NCBI GenBank assembly: GCA_044342535.1
Contig: JBIIPQ010000108.1
Coordinates: 1 to 11,590 of the forward strand
Source: UBA4615 sp044342535
Lineage (GTDB): Bacteria; Pseudomonadota; Gammaproteobacteria; Burkholderiales; Burkholderiaceae_E
Direction of reading: 5' to 3'
Length of the DNA stretch: 11,590 bases
The notes under the pieces are model-generated. The model was not told the origin of the DNA and did not search any database. It worked only from the letters and a program-made list of their open reading frames with translations. The translations under genes and the position numbers were made by a program. Positions 1 through 8,120 of the stretch are shown piece by piece; the first letter of the stretch is position 1; each line of letters opens with the position of its first letter.

Positions 1-293
1 TGCGCACGATGCACCGGCTCGAGGTCGTCACGCGCGGCGAGTTCATCGAGCTGAGCCTCACCGCCAACGCCTTCCTGCACCACATGGTCCGCAACATCGT
101 CGGGACCCTGGTCTACGTGGGCACCGGGCGCCAGCCCGCGGCCTGGGTCGCTGAGCTGCTGGCAGCGCGTCGGCGCGCGCTGGGTGCGCCGACCTTCTCG
201 CCCTCGGGGCTGTATCTGGCCGGCGTGGACTACGATCCGGTGTTCGGCCTGCCCACGGAGGCGCCCGATCCGCTCGGCGCCGCCTCGATCTGA
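1..293 (+). CDS. truA: tRNA pseudouridine(38-40) synthase TruA, C-terminal part
   Basis: This is the 3' end of a gene whose start lies outside the window; the reading frame is open from base 3 to the TGA at 291-293. TruA converts uridines 38-40 of the tRNA anticodon arm to pseudouridine in the cytoplasm. The visible ~96 residues include the family's well-conserved segment LTANAFLHHMVRNIVG, with the basic and aromatic residues of the active-site cleft, followed by a G-rich stretch and the usual C-terminal FSPSGLYLAGVDYD block. The catalytic Asp lies upstream and cannot be seen. The stop is only 4 bp before trpF, so the two genes are probably co-transcribed. truA next to trpF is the usual arrangement in beta- and gammaproteobacteria such as Pseudomonas. 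Identification is secure; only the partial extent limits it. Confidence 0.93.
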   Translation, partial: RTMHRLEVVTRGEFIELSLTANAFLHHMVRNIVGTLVYVGTGRQPAAWVAELLAARRRALGAPTFSPSGLYLAGVDYDPVFGLPTEAPDPLGAASI

Positions 294-297
294 TCCC

Positions 298-938
298 ATG
301 AAGACACGCATCAAGTTCTGCGGACTGGTCCGCCCCGGCGACGTCGACGACGCGGTCGCGATCGGGGCCGATGCGATCGGCTTCGTGTTCTACCGCAAGA
401 GTCCGCGCGCGGTGTCGCCCGAGGACGCGGCCGTGCTGCGCCGCCGGCTGCCGTCCTTCGTGTCGGCGGTCGGCCTCTTCGTCGATGCGCCGCGCGAAGA
501 GGTCGAGGCCACCGCGTCGCGGGTCGGCCTGGACGTGCTGCAGCTGCACGGCGACGAAACCCCCGAGCTCGGCGCCGCGATCGCCGCGGGCTGCGGCCTG
601 CCGTGGTGGAAGGCCATCCGCATGCGGGCGGAAACCGATTTGTTATCATCGTCGGGTTCGTTCGGCGCCGCCGAATGCCTGGTGCTGGACGCGTTCAGCG
701 ACGGCTACGGCGGCAGCGGCAGGACGTTCGACTGGTCGTGGATACCCGATGGGCTGCCTGCACGGATCGTGCTCTCCGGCGGCCTCGATGCCGGCTCCGT
801 GGCCGAGGCGATCGGGCGAGTCAGGCCCTTCGCGGTCGACGTCTCGAGCGGCATCCAGGGCAGCGACCCGAGAACGAAGGACAGGACACGGATGGAGCGA
901 TTCGTCGCCGCCGTGCTCTCAGCGGACGCAGACCGACC

Positions 939-942
<4 letters not shown>
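298..942 (+). CDS. trpF: Phosphoribosylanthranilate isomerase
   Basis: This 214-residue (beta/alpha)8 enzyme converts N-(5'-phosphoribosyl)-anthranilate to CdRP, the third step of tryptophan synthesis from chorismate. The N-terminal KFCGL carries the general-base Cys8, and LVLDAF carries the general-acid Asp131. GYGGSGRTFDW (137-147), LSGGL (159-163) and DVSSGI (181-186) form the phosphate-binding loops. The family usually has a Glu after SSGV/I; here it is Gln187 in GIQGSDPRTKD, a mild departure. The ATG at 298 was chosen because the family N-terminus begins there; an earlier in-frame ATG at 184 would run through truA. The gene stands alone rather than fused to trpC as in enteric bacteria. 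Its last 4 bp overlap trpB (ATGA), implying translational coupling. Codons around 638-655 are unusually AT-rich (see the internal promoter candidate). Confidence 0.95.
641..649 (+). promoter_or_regulatory. Candidate internal promoter (extended -10) inside trpF
   Basis: TGTTATCAT fits an extended -10 (TG, one base, then TATCAT, five of six matches to TATAAT). No convincing -35 hexamer lies 16-18 bp upstream. The stretch encodes Leu-Leu-Ser-Ser with TTG-TTA-TCA-TCG. TTA and TCA codons are very scarce in this GC-rich region, so the DNA sequence may be held for a reason other than the protein. Transcription would start near 656, about 280 nt before trpB, and could supply trpBA independently of upstream genes. 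This is a sequence-only guess. Confidence 0.35.
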
Positions 943-2138
<1,196 letters not shown>

Positions 2139-2164
2139 GCGCCCACATCGAGCCCCAGCCTCAC

Positions 2165-2977
2165 ATGTCCCGCATCGACGCCACCTTCGCCCGCCTGCGC
2201 GCCGCCAACCGCCGCGCGCTGATCCCGTACTTCACCGCCGGGCATCCGAGCCGCGAGCATGCGGTGCCGATGATGCATGCGCTCGCCCGCGCCGGCGCCG
2301 ACGTCATCGAGCTCGGCGTGCCGTTCTCCGACCCGATGGCCGATGGCCCGGTGATCCAGAAGTCCGGCGAGCATGCGCTGTCGCTCGGCGTGGGTCTGGG
2401 CGACGTGCTCGATTGGGTGCGCGAGTTCCGACGCACCGACACCACCACGCCGGTGGTGCTGATGGGCTACCTGAACCCCATCGAGCGCATGGGCGCCGAG
2501 GCCTTCGCCGCGCGTGCGGCCGAGGCCGGCGTCGACGGCGTGCTGGTCGTCGACCTGCCGCCCGAGGAGGCCGGTTCGCTCGGTCCGATGTTCAAGTCGC
2601 ACGGGCTCGACCCGATCTTCCTGATCGCGCCCACCTCCACACCCGCGCGCATCGCGCAGGTCGGGCGCATCGCCAGCGGCTACGTGTACTACGTGTCGCT
2701 CAAGGGCGTGACCGGTTCGGGCGCGCTCAACGTCGACGAGGTGCTGTCGGCGCTGCCGGCCATCCGCGAGGCCACCGGTCTGCCGGTCGGCGTGGGCTTC
2801 GGCATCCGCGACGGCGCCACCGCGCGCGCGATCGCCGAGCGGGCCGACGCCGTCGTGATCGGCACGCGGCTGATCCAGGAGATCGAGGCCGCCGGGCCCG
2901 CGCACGCCGTCGAGCGTGCCGCGGCCTTCATCCAGGGCATCCGCCAGGCGATGGACGCCGGCGTGTCCGCCACCTGA
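2165..2977 (+). CDS. trpA: Tryptophan synthase alpha chain
   Basis: This 270-residue (beta/alpha)8 subunit cleaves indole-3-glycerol phosphate to indole and glyceraldehyde-3-phosphate and passes indole to TrpB. Catalytic Glu49 (DVIELGVPFSDP) and Asp60 (MADGPVIQ) fall at exactly the numbers used for the Salmonella enzyme. PYFTAGHPS near the N-terminus, YVSLKGVTG and the phosphate loop VGFGIRDG are also present. The ATG at 2165 is the only start that gives the family N-terminus. No strong ribosome-binding site is visible before it, so coupling to trpB across the 26-bp gap is likely. The TGA at 2975-2977 forms part of the GAGGT that appears to serve as ribosome-binding site for accD. Confidence 0.97.
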   Translation: MSRIDATFARLRAANRRALIPYFTAGHPSREHAVPMMHALARAGADVIELGVPFSDPMADGPVIQKSGEHALSLGVGLGDVLDWVREFRRTDTTTPVVLMGYLNPIERMGAEAFAARAAEAGVDGVLVVDLPPEEAGSLGPMFKSHGLDPIFLIAPTSTPARIAQVGRIASGYVYYVSLKGVTGSGALNVDEVLSALPAIREATGLPVGVGFGIRDGATARAIAERADAVVIGTRLIQEIEAAGPAHAVERAAAFIQGIRQAMDAGVSAT

Positions 2978-2987
2978 GGTCACCGCC

Positions 2988-3866
2988 ATGAGCTGGCTCG
3001 AGAAGCTGCTTCCCCCGCGCATCAAGCGTGCGGTCACGCCGGGCGGCGGCAAGCGCACGGTGCCCGAGGGCGTCTGGGTCAAGTGCGCGTCGTGCGACGC
3101 GGTGCTCTACCGGGCCGACCTCGAGAGCAACCTCAGCGTCTGCCCCAAGTGCGACCACCACATGCGCATCGGCGCCCGCGCGCGCATCGACGCGCTGCTC
3201 GATGCAGAAGGCCGCTACGAGATCGGCCAGGAAGTCGTGCCGGTCGACGCGCTCAAGTTCAAGGACAGCCGCAAGTACCCCGACCGCATCGCCGAGGCGA
3301 TGGACGCCACCGGCGAGACCGATGCGCTGGTGGTCGTGGGCGGCGCCATCCGTGCGCTGCCGGTGGTGGTCGCGGCCTTCGAGTTCGAGTTCATGGGCGG
3401 CTCGATGGGCTCGGTCGTCGGCGAGCGCTTCGCGCGCGGCGTGCAGAACGCCATCGACCAGAAGGTGCCCTTCATCTCGGTGGCCGCCTCGGGCGGTGCG
3501 CGCATGCAGGAAGGCCTGCTGTCGCTGATGCAGATGGCCAAGACCACCGCCATGCTCACCCAGCTCTCGGATGCACGCCTGCCGTACATCTCGGTGCTGA
3601 CCGACCCGACGATGGGCGGCGTGTCGGCGAGCTTCTGCTTCCTCGGTGACGTCGTCATCGCCGAGCCGCGCGCACTCATCGGCTTCGCCGGCCCGCGCGT
3701 CATCGAGCAGACCGTGCGCGAGAAGCTCCCCGAGGGCTTTCAGCGCGCCGAGTTCCTGGTGGAGAAGGGCGCGGTCGACATGATCGTGCACCGCAAGCAG
3801 ATGCGCGACGAGATCGCGCAACTGCTCGCGCTGCTGCTGCGCCAGCCCTCGGAGGCGCTGGCCTGA
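2988..3866 (+). CDS. accD: Acetyl-CoA carboxylase carboxyltransferase subunit beta
   Basis: This 292-residue subunit pairs with AccA to move the carboxyl group from carboxybiotin on AccB to acetyl-CoA, giving malonyl-CoA for fatty-acid synthesis. The N-terminus begins MSWLEKLLPP and holds a four-cysteine zinc ribbon (Cys33, Cys36, Cys52, Cys55), typical of bacterial AccD. The crotonase-fold carboxyltransferase region follows, with GGSMG (137-141) and SGGARMQEG (168-176) as oxyanion and CoA-binding loops. The ATG at 2988 has GAGGT 7 nt upstream; an open frame from 2916 is only trpA read in another frame. The final TGA at 3864-3866 overlaps the proposed CTG start of folC. The order accD-folC-dedD-cvpA-purF matches E. 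coli. Confidence 0.97.
   Translation: MSWLEKLLPPRIKRAVTPGGGKRTVPEGVWVKCASCDAVLYRADLESNLSVCPKCDHHMRIGARARIDALLDAEGRYEIGQEVVPVDALKFKDSRKYPDRIAEAMDATGETDALVVVGGAIRALPVVVAAFEFEFMGGSMGSVVGERFARGVQNAIDQKVPFISVAASGGARMQEGLLSLMQMAKTTAMLTQLSDARLPYISVLTDPTMGGVSASFCFLGDVVIAEPRALIGFAGPRVIEQTVREKLPEGFQRAEFLVEKGAVDMIVHRKQMRDEIAQLLALLLRQPSEALA
3851..3855 (+). promoter_or_regulatory. Ribosome-binding site that fixes the folC start
   Basis: A perfect GGAGG lies inside the last codons of accD, with 7 nt between it and the CTG at 3863. It is the best Shine-Dalgarno match near the folC 5' end. It supports initiation at CTG 3863 rather than at GTG 3962, which lies about 100 nt further on and inside conserved protein sequence. 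Confidence 0.6.
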
Positions 3867-5176
3867 GCACCATCACGCACGGCGCGCCGCTGGGCCTCGA
3901 GGCCTGGCTCGCGCGCATCGAGGGCCTGCATCCGAAGGGCATCGAGCTGGGTCTCGACCGGGTGCGCGAAGTCGCCGAGCGGCTGCGCCTGGACCTGCCC
4001 GGCACCAAGATCGTGGTGGCCGGCACCAACGGCAAGGGCTCGACCTGCGCGATGCTCGAGTCGATCCTGCTGGCTGCGGGCTTTCGGGTCGGCTGCTACA
4101 CCTCGCCGCACCTGCTGCGCTTCAACGAGCGCGCGCGCCTCGACGGCGTGCCGGCCTCCGACGAGGCGCTCGTCGAGCAGTTCGAGGCGGTGGAGGCTGC
4201 GCGCGGCGAGACGCGCCTGAGCTACTTCGAGTTCACCACGCTCGCCATCCTGCGGCTTTTCCAGCAGGCCGCGCCCGATGCGCTGGTGCTCGAGATCGGC
4301 CTGGGCGGGCGGCTCGACGCGGTGAACCTGGTCGATGCCGACTGCGCGATCGTCACCTGCATCGACATCGACCACGCCGAGTACCTGGGCGACACGCGCG
4401 AGAAGATCGGCTGGGAGAAGGCGCACGTCTACCGCACCGGACGTCCGGCGATCTGCACCGACCCGGTCGCGCCGCAGTCGCTGATCGACCACGCGACCGA
4501 GATCGGCGCCGATCTCTGGCGCTTCGGCCACGACTTCAACTACTCGGGCGACCGCCAGCAGTGGAGCTATGGCGGGCGCGGCCAGCGCCGCAACAGCCTC
4601 GCTTACCCTGCGCTGCGCGGTGCCAACCAGCTGCTGAACGCATCGGGCGTGCTGGCCGCGCTCGAGTCGCTGCGCGACCGGCTGCCGGTGAGCGCGCAGG
4701 CCGTGCGGCAAGGCTTCGCCACGGTCGAGCTGCCCGGGCGCTTCCAGGTGCTCGCCGGACGGCCCGCCGTCGTGCTCGACGTCGCGCACAACCCGCACGC
4801 GGTCGCGCACCTCGCGGCCAACCTCGATGGCATGGGCTTCTTCCCGTACACCTACGCGGTGTTCGGCATGCTCGGCGACAAGGACATCGCGGGCGCCATC
4901 GCGCATCTGCGCGGACGCGTCGACCATTGGCTCGTCACCGACTTGCCGGGCCCGCGCGGCGTGAGCGCACAGGTGCTCGAGCAGGCGCTGCGCGACGTCG
5001 GCATCGTGCCGGGGCAGGGCGAGGATGCCGAGCGGACCATCGCCCGCTTCGCGTCGCCGCGCGAGGCCTTCGCCGCCGCGAAGGGGCGGGCCGGCGAGAA
5101 TGATAGAATCGTGGTCCTGGGATCGTTCCTGACCGTGGCCGATGTGCTGGCCTCGCGTGGACGATCCGGTCCCTGA
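3863..5176 (+). CDS. folC: Bifunctional dihydrofolate/folylpolyglutamate synthase, probable CTG start
   Basis: FolC adds glutamate to dihydropteroate, making dihydrofolate, and then extends folate polyglutamate tails. The Mur-ligase-type motifs are intact. With CTG 3863 as residue 1 (437 residues), the P-loop GTNGKGST is at 54-61, LEIGLGGRLDA near 143-153, the WEKA lysine (carbamylated in the family) at 186 and DVAHNPHA at 306-313. The residues before GTG 3962 read EAWLARIEGLHPKGIELGLDR, which is the normal FolC N-terminus, so the gene must begin upstream of that GTG. No ATG, GTG or TTG is available in frame there. CTG 3863 overlaps the accD stop (CTGA, echoing a common ATGA overlap) and has GGAGG 7 nt upstream. 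ATC at 3872 is a weaker alternative. Function is sure; the start is inferred. Confidence 0.93.
   Translation: MSTITHGAPLGLEAWLARIEGLHPKGIELGLDRVREVAERLRLDLPGTKIVVAGTNGKGSTCAMLESILLAAGFRVGCYTSPHLLRFNERARLDGVPASDEALVEQFEAVEAARGETRLSYFEFTTLAILRLFQQAAPDALVLEIGLGGRLDAVNLVDADCAIVTCIDIDHAEYLGDTREKIGWEKAHVYRTGRPAICTDPVAPQSLIDHATEIGADLWRFGHDFNYSGDRQQWSYGGRGQRRNSLAYPALRGANQLLNASGVLAALESLRDRLPVSAQAVRQGFATVELPGRFQVLAGRPAVVLDVAHNPHAVAHLAANLDGMGFFPYTYAVFGMLGDKDIAGAIAHLRGRVDHWLVTDLPGPRGVSAQVLEQALRDVGIVPGQGEDAERTIARFASPREAFAAAKGRAGENDRIVVLGSFLTVADVLASRGRSGP
5101..5109 (+). promoter_or_regulatory. Candidate internal promoter (extended -10) in the 3' end of folC
   Basis: TGATAGAAT has the extended -10 form: TG, one base, then TAGAAT with five of six matches to TATAAT. 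It lies in codons GAG-AAT-GAT-AGA-ATC, where AGA, AAT and GAT are unusual choices for this GC-rich region. No -35 hexamer was found at the normal distance. The predicted start near 5116 would give an ~83-nt leader for the SPOR protein gene and could drive SPOR-cvpA-purF. The prediction rests on sequence only. Confidence 0.4.
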
Positions 5177-5198
5177 TTCGAACCGTCTCCCCCCTCCC

Positions 5199-5954
5199 AT
5201 GGCAACACGGGCCTCGCCCCCGGCGCGCAAGCGTGCGGGTGGAAGCGAAGACGGCGACGTCGATCCGGCGCTCCCGCAGAAGAAGCGCGCCCGGCATCGC
5301 CTGATCGGCGCGATCGCGCTGTGCCTGCTGGCCGCCATCGTCGTGCCGCTGCTGCTCGACGCCGAGCCCACCCGGCCCTCGTCCGACGTCGCCATCGTGA
5401 TCCCGTCGCGCGACACGCCGCTGCCGGCGCGGGTCGCGGAGACGAAGCCGCTCGATGCGAAGGGCGGCGAGGCGAAGTCCGTCGATTCGAAGTCGGGAGA
5501 CTCGAACGTCGCTGACTCGAAGAGCGCCGACTCGAAAGCCACCGACGCGAAAGCCACCGACGCGAAGGCCACCGACGCGAAGGCCACCGACGCGAAGGCC
5601 ACCGACGCGAAGGCCACCGACACCAAGTCCGCCGACACCAAGTCCACGAAGGCCGAGCCCCGCAAGGACGGCAAGGACGAGATCGCCCAGCTCGCCGATG
5701 CCGCGCAGGCGCGAGCCAAGGGCGAGGGCCGCTACCTGCTGCAGGTCGGCGCGTACGCCAACGAGTCGGGCGCCGCCATCGCCGTCGAGCGCGTGCAGGC
5801 CACGGGCCTGCGCGCCTTCACCGAGAAGATCAAGACCGACCGCGGCGACCGGGTGCGCGTGCGGGTCGGTCCCTTCACCTCGCGCGATGCGGCCGAGCAG
5901 GCCCGCACCCAGCTGCAGGCCGCCGGCGTGCAGGCCGCGATGATCACGCCGTGA
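5199..5954 (+). CDS. dedD: SPOR-domain inner-membrane protein, positional DedD homologue
   Basis: This 251-residue protein has a short, basic cytoplasmic N-terminus and one membrane helix (about 35-53, LIGAIALCLLAAIVVPLLL). A long periplasmic linker rich in Lys, Ala, Asp, Ser and Thr follows (about 80-165), then a C-terminal SPOR domain (about 177-248; YLLQVGAYANESGA and VRVRVGPF). SPOR domains bind denuded septal peptidoglycan, so a cell-division or envelope role is expected. Its place between folC and cvpA is that of dedD in E. coli, but the linker is too divergent to prove orthology by eye. Start ATG 5199 was chosen because it directly precedes the basic segment and follows the folC stop by 22 bp. 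No Shine-Dalgarno is evident, so translation may rely on coupling. The linker holds six exact KATDA-type repeats. Confidence 0.85.
   Translation: MATRASPPARKRAGGSEDGDVDPALPQKKRARHRLIGAIALCLLAAIVVPLLLDAEPTRPSSDVAIVIPSRDTPLPARVAETKPLDAKGGEAKSVDSKSGDSNVADSKSADSKATDAKATDAKATDAKATDAKATDAKATDTKSADTKSTKAEPRKDGKDEIAQLADAAQARAKGEGRYLLQVGAYANESGAAIAVERVQATGLRAFTEKIKTDRGDRVRVRVGPFTSRDAAEQARTQLQAAGVQAAMITP
5535..5624 (+). repeat. Six 15-bp tandem repeats coding KATD(A/T) in the SPOR protein linker
   Basis: Six head-to-tail 15-bp units (AAR GCC ACC GAC GCG; the last ends ACC) encode residues 113-142. Copies 1-2 use AAA and copies 3-6 use AAG for Lys; otherwise units 1-5 are identical. Related but decayed units (SKSAD, TKSAD, VDSKS) flank both sides, suggesting repeated duplication. 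A change of one unit adds or removes five residues without shifting the frame. Confidence 0.95.
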
Positions 5955-6021
5955 CCGGCGCACCCGCGTCGCCTGTCGTCGTCGTATGTGCCGCCGTGGT
6001 CACCACCGCCGGAGCGGGCTG

Positions 6022-6507
6022 ATGCTCGACGCGATCACCGGCTGGGACTGGTTCGTCGCGATCGTCGTCGTGCTCTCGGTCGGCTTCGGCCTGATGCGCG
6101 GCCTGGTGCGCACGGTGTTCGCGCTCGCCGCCTGGGTGGTCGGGCTGCTCGGCGTGCCGCTGATCGCGCCGCATGCCATGCGCGTGCTGCCCGATGCCGT
6201 GCCCCTTCCGGTCGTCTACTTCCTCGTCTTCCTCGTGCTCTTCGTCGCGGTCCGCATGCTGGGCTCGCTCGCCGCGCGCGGCCTGCGGGGCCTGGGCCTG
6301 GGCGGCGCGGACCGGCTGCTCGGCGCCGTGCTCGGCACGCTGCGCGCGGCGATCGTCATCCTGCTGGCCGCGCTCGGCACGCACCTCGCCGGCTACTCCA
6401 AACATCCGTCGTGGACGCAGGCGCTGTCGCGCCCGCTGCTCGATGGGCTGGTGCAACGCGCCGAGCCGTTCCTCCCCGAGCGGCTGTCCGGCGTGCGCAG
6501 GACCTGA
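6022..6507 (+). CDS. cvpA: CvpA family inner-membrane protein
   Basis: This 161-residue membrane protein has about four hydrophobic helices (roughly 10-28, 31-49, 64-82 and 102-122). It shows the family's two characteristic segments, GLMRGLVRTVFALAAW (23-38) and ADRLLGAVLGTLRAAIV (96-112). In E. coli CvpA is needed for colicin V production and its gene lies directly before purF, as here; its biochemical function is not established. ATG 6022 is preferred over an in-frame ATG at 5986. It has GGAG 7 nt upstream and places the hydrophobic helix near the N-terminus, while the 12 extra residues (MCRRGHHRRSGL) look like translated intergenic sequence. It lies 67 bp after the SPOR gene and 61 bp before purF. 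Confidence 0.92.
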   Translation: MLDAITGWDWFVAIVVVLSVGFGLMRGLVRTVFALAAWVVGLLGVPLIAPHAMRVLPDAVPLPVVYFLVFLVLFVAVRMLGSLAARGLRGLGLGGADRLLGAVLGTLRAAIVILLAALGTHLAGYSKHPSWTQALSRPLLDGLVQRAEPFLPERLSGVRRT

Positions 6508-6520
6508 CGACGAATCCCGC

Positions 6521-6546
6521 GCGGTGCCGGCCCGTGCCGGCATCGC
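6521..6546 (+). other. Strong RNA hairpin in the cvpA-purF gap
   Basis: GCGGTGCCGGC and GCCGGCATCGC pair over 11 bp (one G-U) around the 4-nt loop CCGT. No run of T follows, so it is not a standard intrinsic terminator. It ends 11 nt before the GGAGAA ribosome-binding site of purF. It could stabilise or process the mRNA, or pause transcription ahead of purF. Confidence 0.6.
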
Positions 6547-6568
6547 CGACACTGAACGGAGAAGTTCC

Positions 6569-8104
6569 ATGTGCGGCATCCTAGGCGTGGTCGCGCGCAC
6601 CCCGGTGAACCAGCTGCTCTACGACGGGCTGCTGCTGCTGCAGCACCGCGGTCAGGATGCCGCCGGCATCGCCACCTCCAACGGAAAGGCGTTCTCGATG
6701 CACAAGGCCAGCGGCCTGGTGCGCGACGTCTTCCGCACGCGCAACATGCGCGGCCTGCCGGGGCGCAGCGGCATCGGCCATGTGCGCTACCCCACCGCCG
6801 GCTCCGCGACCAACGAGGAGGAGGCGCAGCCGTTCTACGTGAACGCGCCCTTCGGCGTGACCCTCGCGCACAACGGCAACCTCACCAACTCCGACCAGCT
6901 CAAGGAAGAGATGTTCCGGCGCGACCGCCGCCACATCAACACCGAGAGCGACTCCGAGGTGCTCCTCAACGTGCTGGCCAACGAACTGCAGGCCGCGGCC
7001 GTCGGCGTGTCGCTCGATCCGGAGACGATCTTCCGGGCGGTGGTGGAGCTGCACAAGCGCGTGCGCGGCGCCTATGCGTGCACCGCCGAGATCGCCGGCT
7101 ACGGCGTGCTGGGCTTCCGTGACCCGTACGGCATCCGGCCGCTGTGCTACGGCGTGGCCGAGACCGACCACGGCCCGGAGTACCTGATCGCCTCCGAGTC
7201 GGTGGCGCTCGAGGGCCTGGGCTTCAAGTTCGTGCGCGACATCGCGCCGGGCGAGGCGGTGTTCATCGACATCGACGGCAACTTCCATGCGCGAGCCTGC
7301 GCGCCGGGCGCCACGCTCAACCCGTGCATCTTCGAGTACGTGTACTTCGCGCGGCCCGACTCGGTCATCGACGGCGTGTCGGTCTACGACGCGCGACTGA
7401 AGATGGGCGAGTACCTCGCCGAGAAGGTCCGCCGCGAGCTGTGGGCCGGCGAGATCGACGTCGTGATGCCCATCCCCGACACCTCGCGGCCGTCCGCTCA
7501 GCAACTCGCCAATCGCCTGAACCTCGACTACCGCGAAGGCTTCATCAAGAACCGCTACGTCGGCCGCACCTTCATCATGCCGGGGCAGTCGGTGCGCCGG
7601 AAGTCGGTGCGCCAGAAGCTCAACGCGATGAGCATCGAGTTCCGCGGCAAGAACGTGCTGCTGGTCGACGACTCCATCGTGCGCGGCACCACCTCGCACG
7701 AGATCGTGCAGATGGCGCGAGACGCCGGCGCCAACAAGGTCTACTTCGCGTCGGCCGCGCCGCCGGTGCGCTTTCCCAACGTCTACGGCATCGACATGCC
7801 CACGCGCGCCGAGCTCATCGCCAGCGGCCGCAGCGACGAGGAGATCCGCATCGCCATCGGCGCCGACGCGCTCATCTACCAGGACATCGAGTCGATGAAG
7901 CAGTCGGTGCGCGACCTCGGCCCGCATCTGAAGGTCTTCGAGGCCTCGTGCTTCGACGGCCGCTACATCACCGGCGACGTCTCGCCCGAGTACCTCGACC
8001 GCATCGAGGCCGCGCGCAACGCGGCCACCGACGCCGCCGAGGACACCGGGCCGAAAGCGCAGATGAACCTGCAGTTCTCGATGCTCAACGCCGATTCGAG
8101 ATAA
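6569..8104 (+). CDS. purF: Amidophosphoribosyltransferase
   Basis: This 511-residue enzyme (E. coli 505) makes 5-phosphoribosylamine from PRPP and glutamine, the committed step of purine synthesis. Cys2 becomes the N-terminal nucleophile of the class II glutaminase domain (MCGILGVV) after Met removal. RYPT (73-76) and HNGNLTN (101-107) complete the glutamine site. The C-terminal phosphoribosyltransferase domain carries the PRPP loop VLLVDDSIVRGTTS (363-376) and ends with CFDGRYITGD (461-470). There is no propeptide and no four-cysteine Fe-S set of the Bacillus type, so this is the E. coli class. GGAGAA stands 6-7 nt before the ATG. The gene closes the plus-strand block; a degraded minus-strand gene meets it 16 bp later. 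In Pseudomonas metZ follows directly, whereas here about 700 bp separate them. Confidence 0.97.
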   Translation: MCGILGVVARTPVNQLLYDGLLLLQHRGQDAAGIATSNGKAFSMHKASGLVRDVFRTRNMRGLPGRSGIGHVRYPTAGSATNEEEAQPFYVNAPFGVTLAHNGNLTNSDQLKEEMFRRDRRHINTESDSEVLLNVLANELQAAAVGVSLDPETIFRAVVELHKRVRGAYACTAEIAGYGVLGFRDPYGIRPLCYGVAETDHGPEYLIASESVALEGLGFKFVRDIAPGEAVFIDIDGNFHARACAPGATLNPCIFEYVYFARPDSVIDGVSVYDARLKMGEYLAEKVRRELWAGEIDVVMPIPDTSRPSAQQLANRLNLDYREGFIKNRYVGRTFIMPGQSVRRKSVRQKLNAMSIEFRGKNVLLVDDSIVRGTTSHEIVQMARDAGANKVYFASAAPPVRFPNVYGIDMPTRAELIASGRSDEEIRIAIGADALIYQDIESMKQSVRDLGPHLKVFEASCFDGRYITGDVSPEYLDRIEAARNAATDAAEDTGPKAQMNLQFSMLNADSR

Positions 8105-8120
8105 GGCGGGGGAGGGCGCT

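Noticed and set aside
3962..5176. folC starting at GTG 3962
   Set aside because: It would remove conserved N-terminal sequence (LARIEGLHPKGIELGLDR) immediately before the P-loop, and no ribosome-binding site was seen for it.
3740..5719. Long minus-strand open frame (659 codons) opposite folC and the SPOR gene, with a VGGLR-type repeat
   Set aside because: It is the antisense shadow of GC-rich plus-strand genes. The repeat is simply the KATDA coding repeat read backwards, and no family similarity is visible.
5986..6021. Upstream ATG start for cvpA
   Set aside because: The added residues are basic and unlike CvpA, and the GGAG ribosome-binding site fits ATG 6022 instead.
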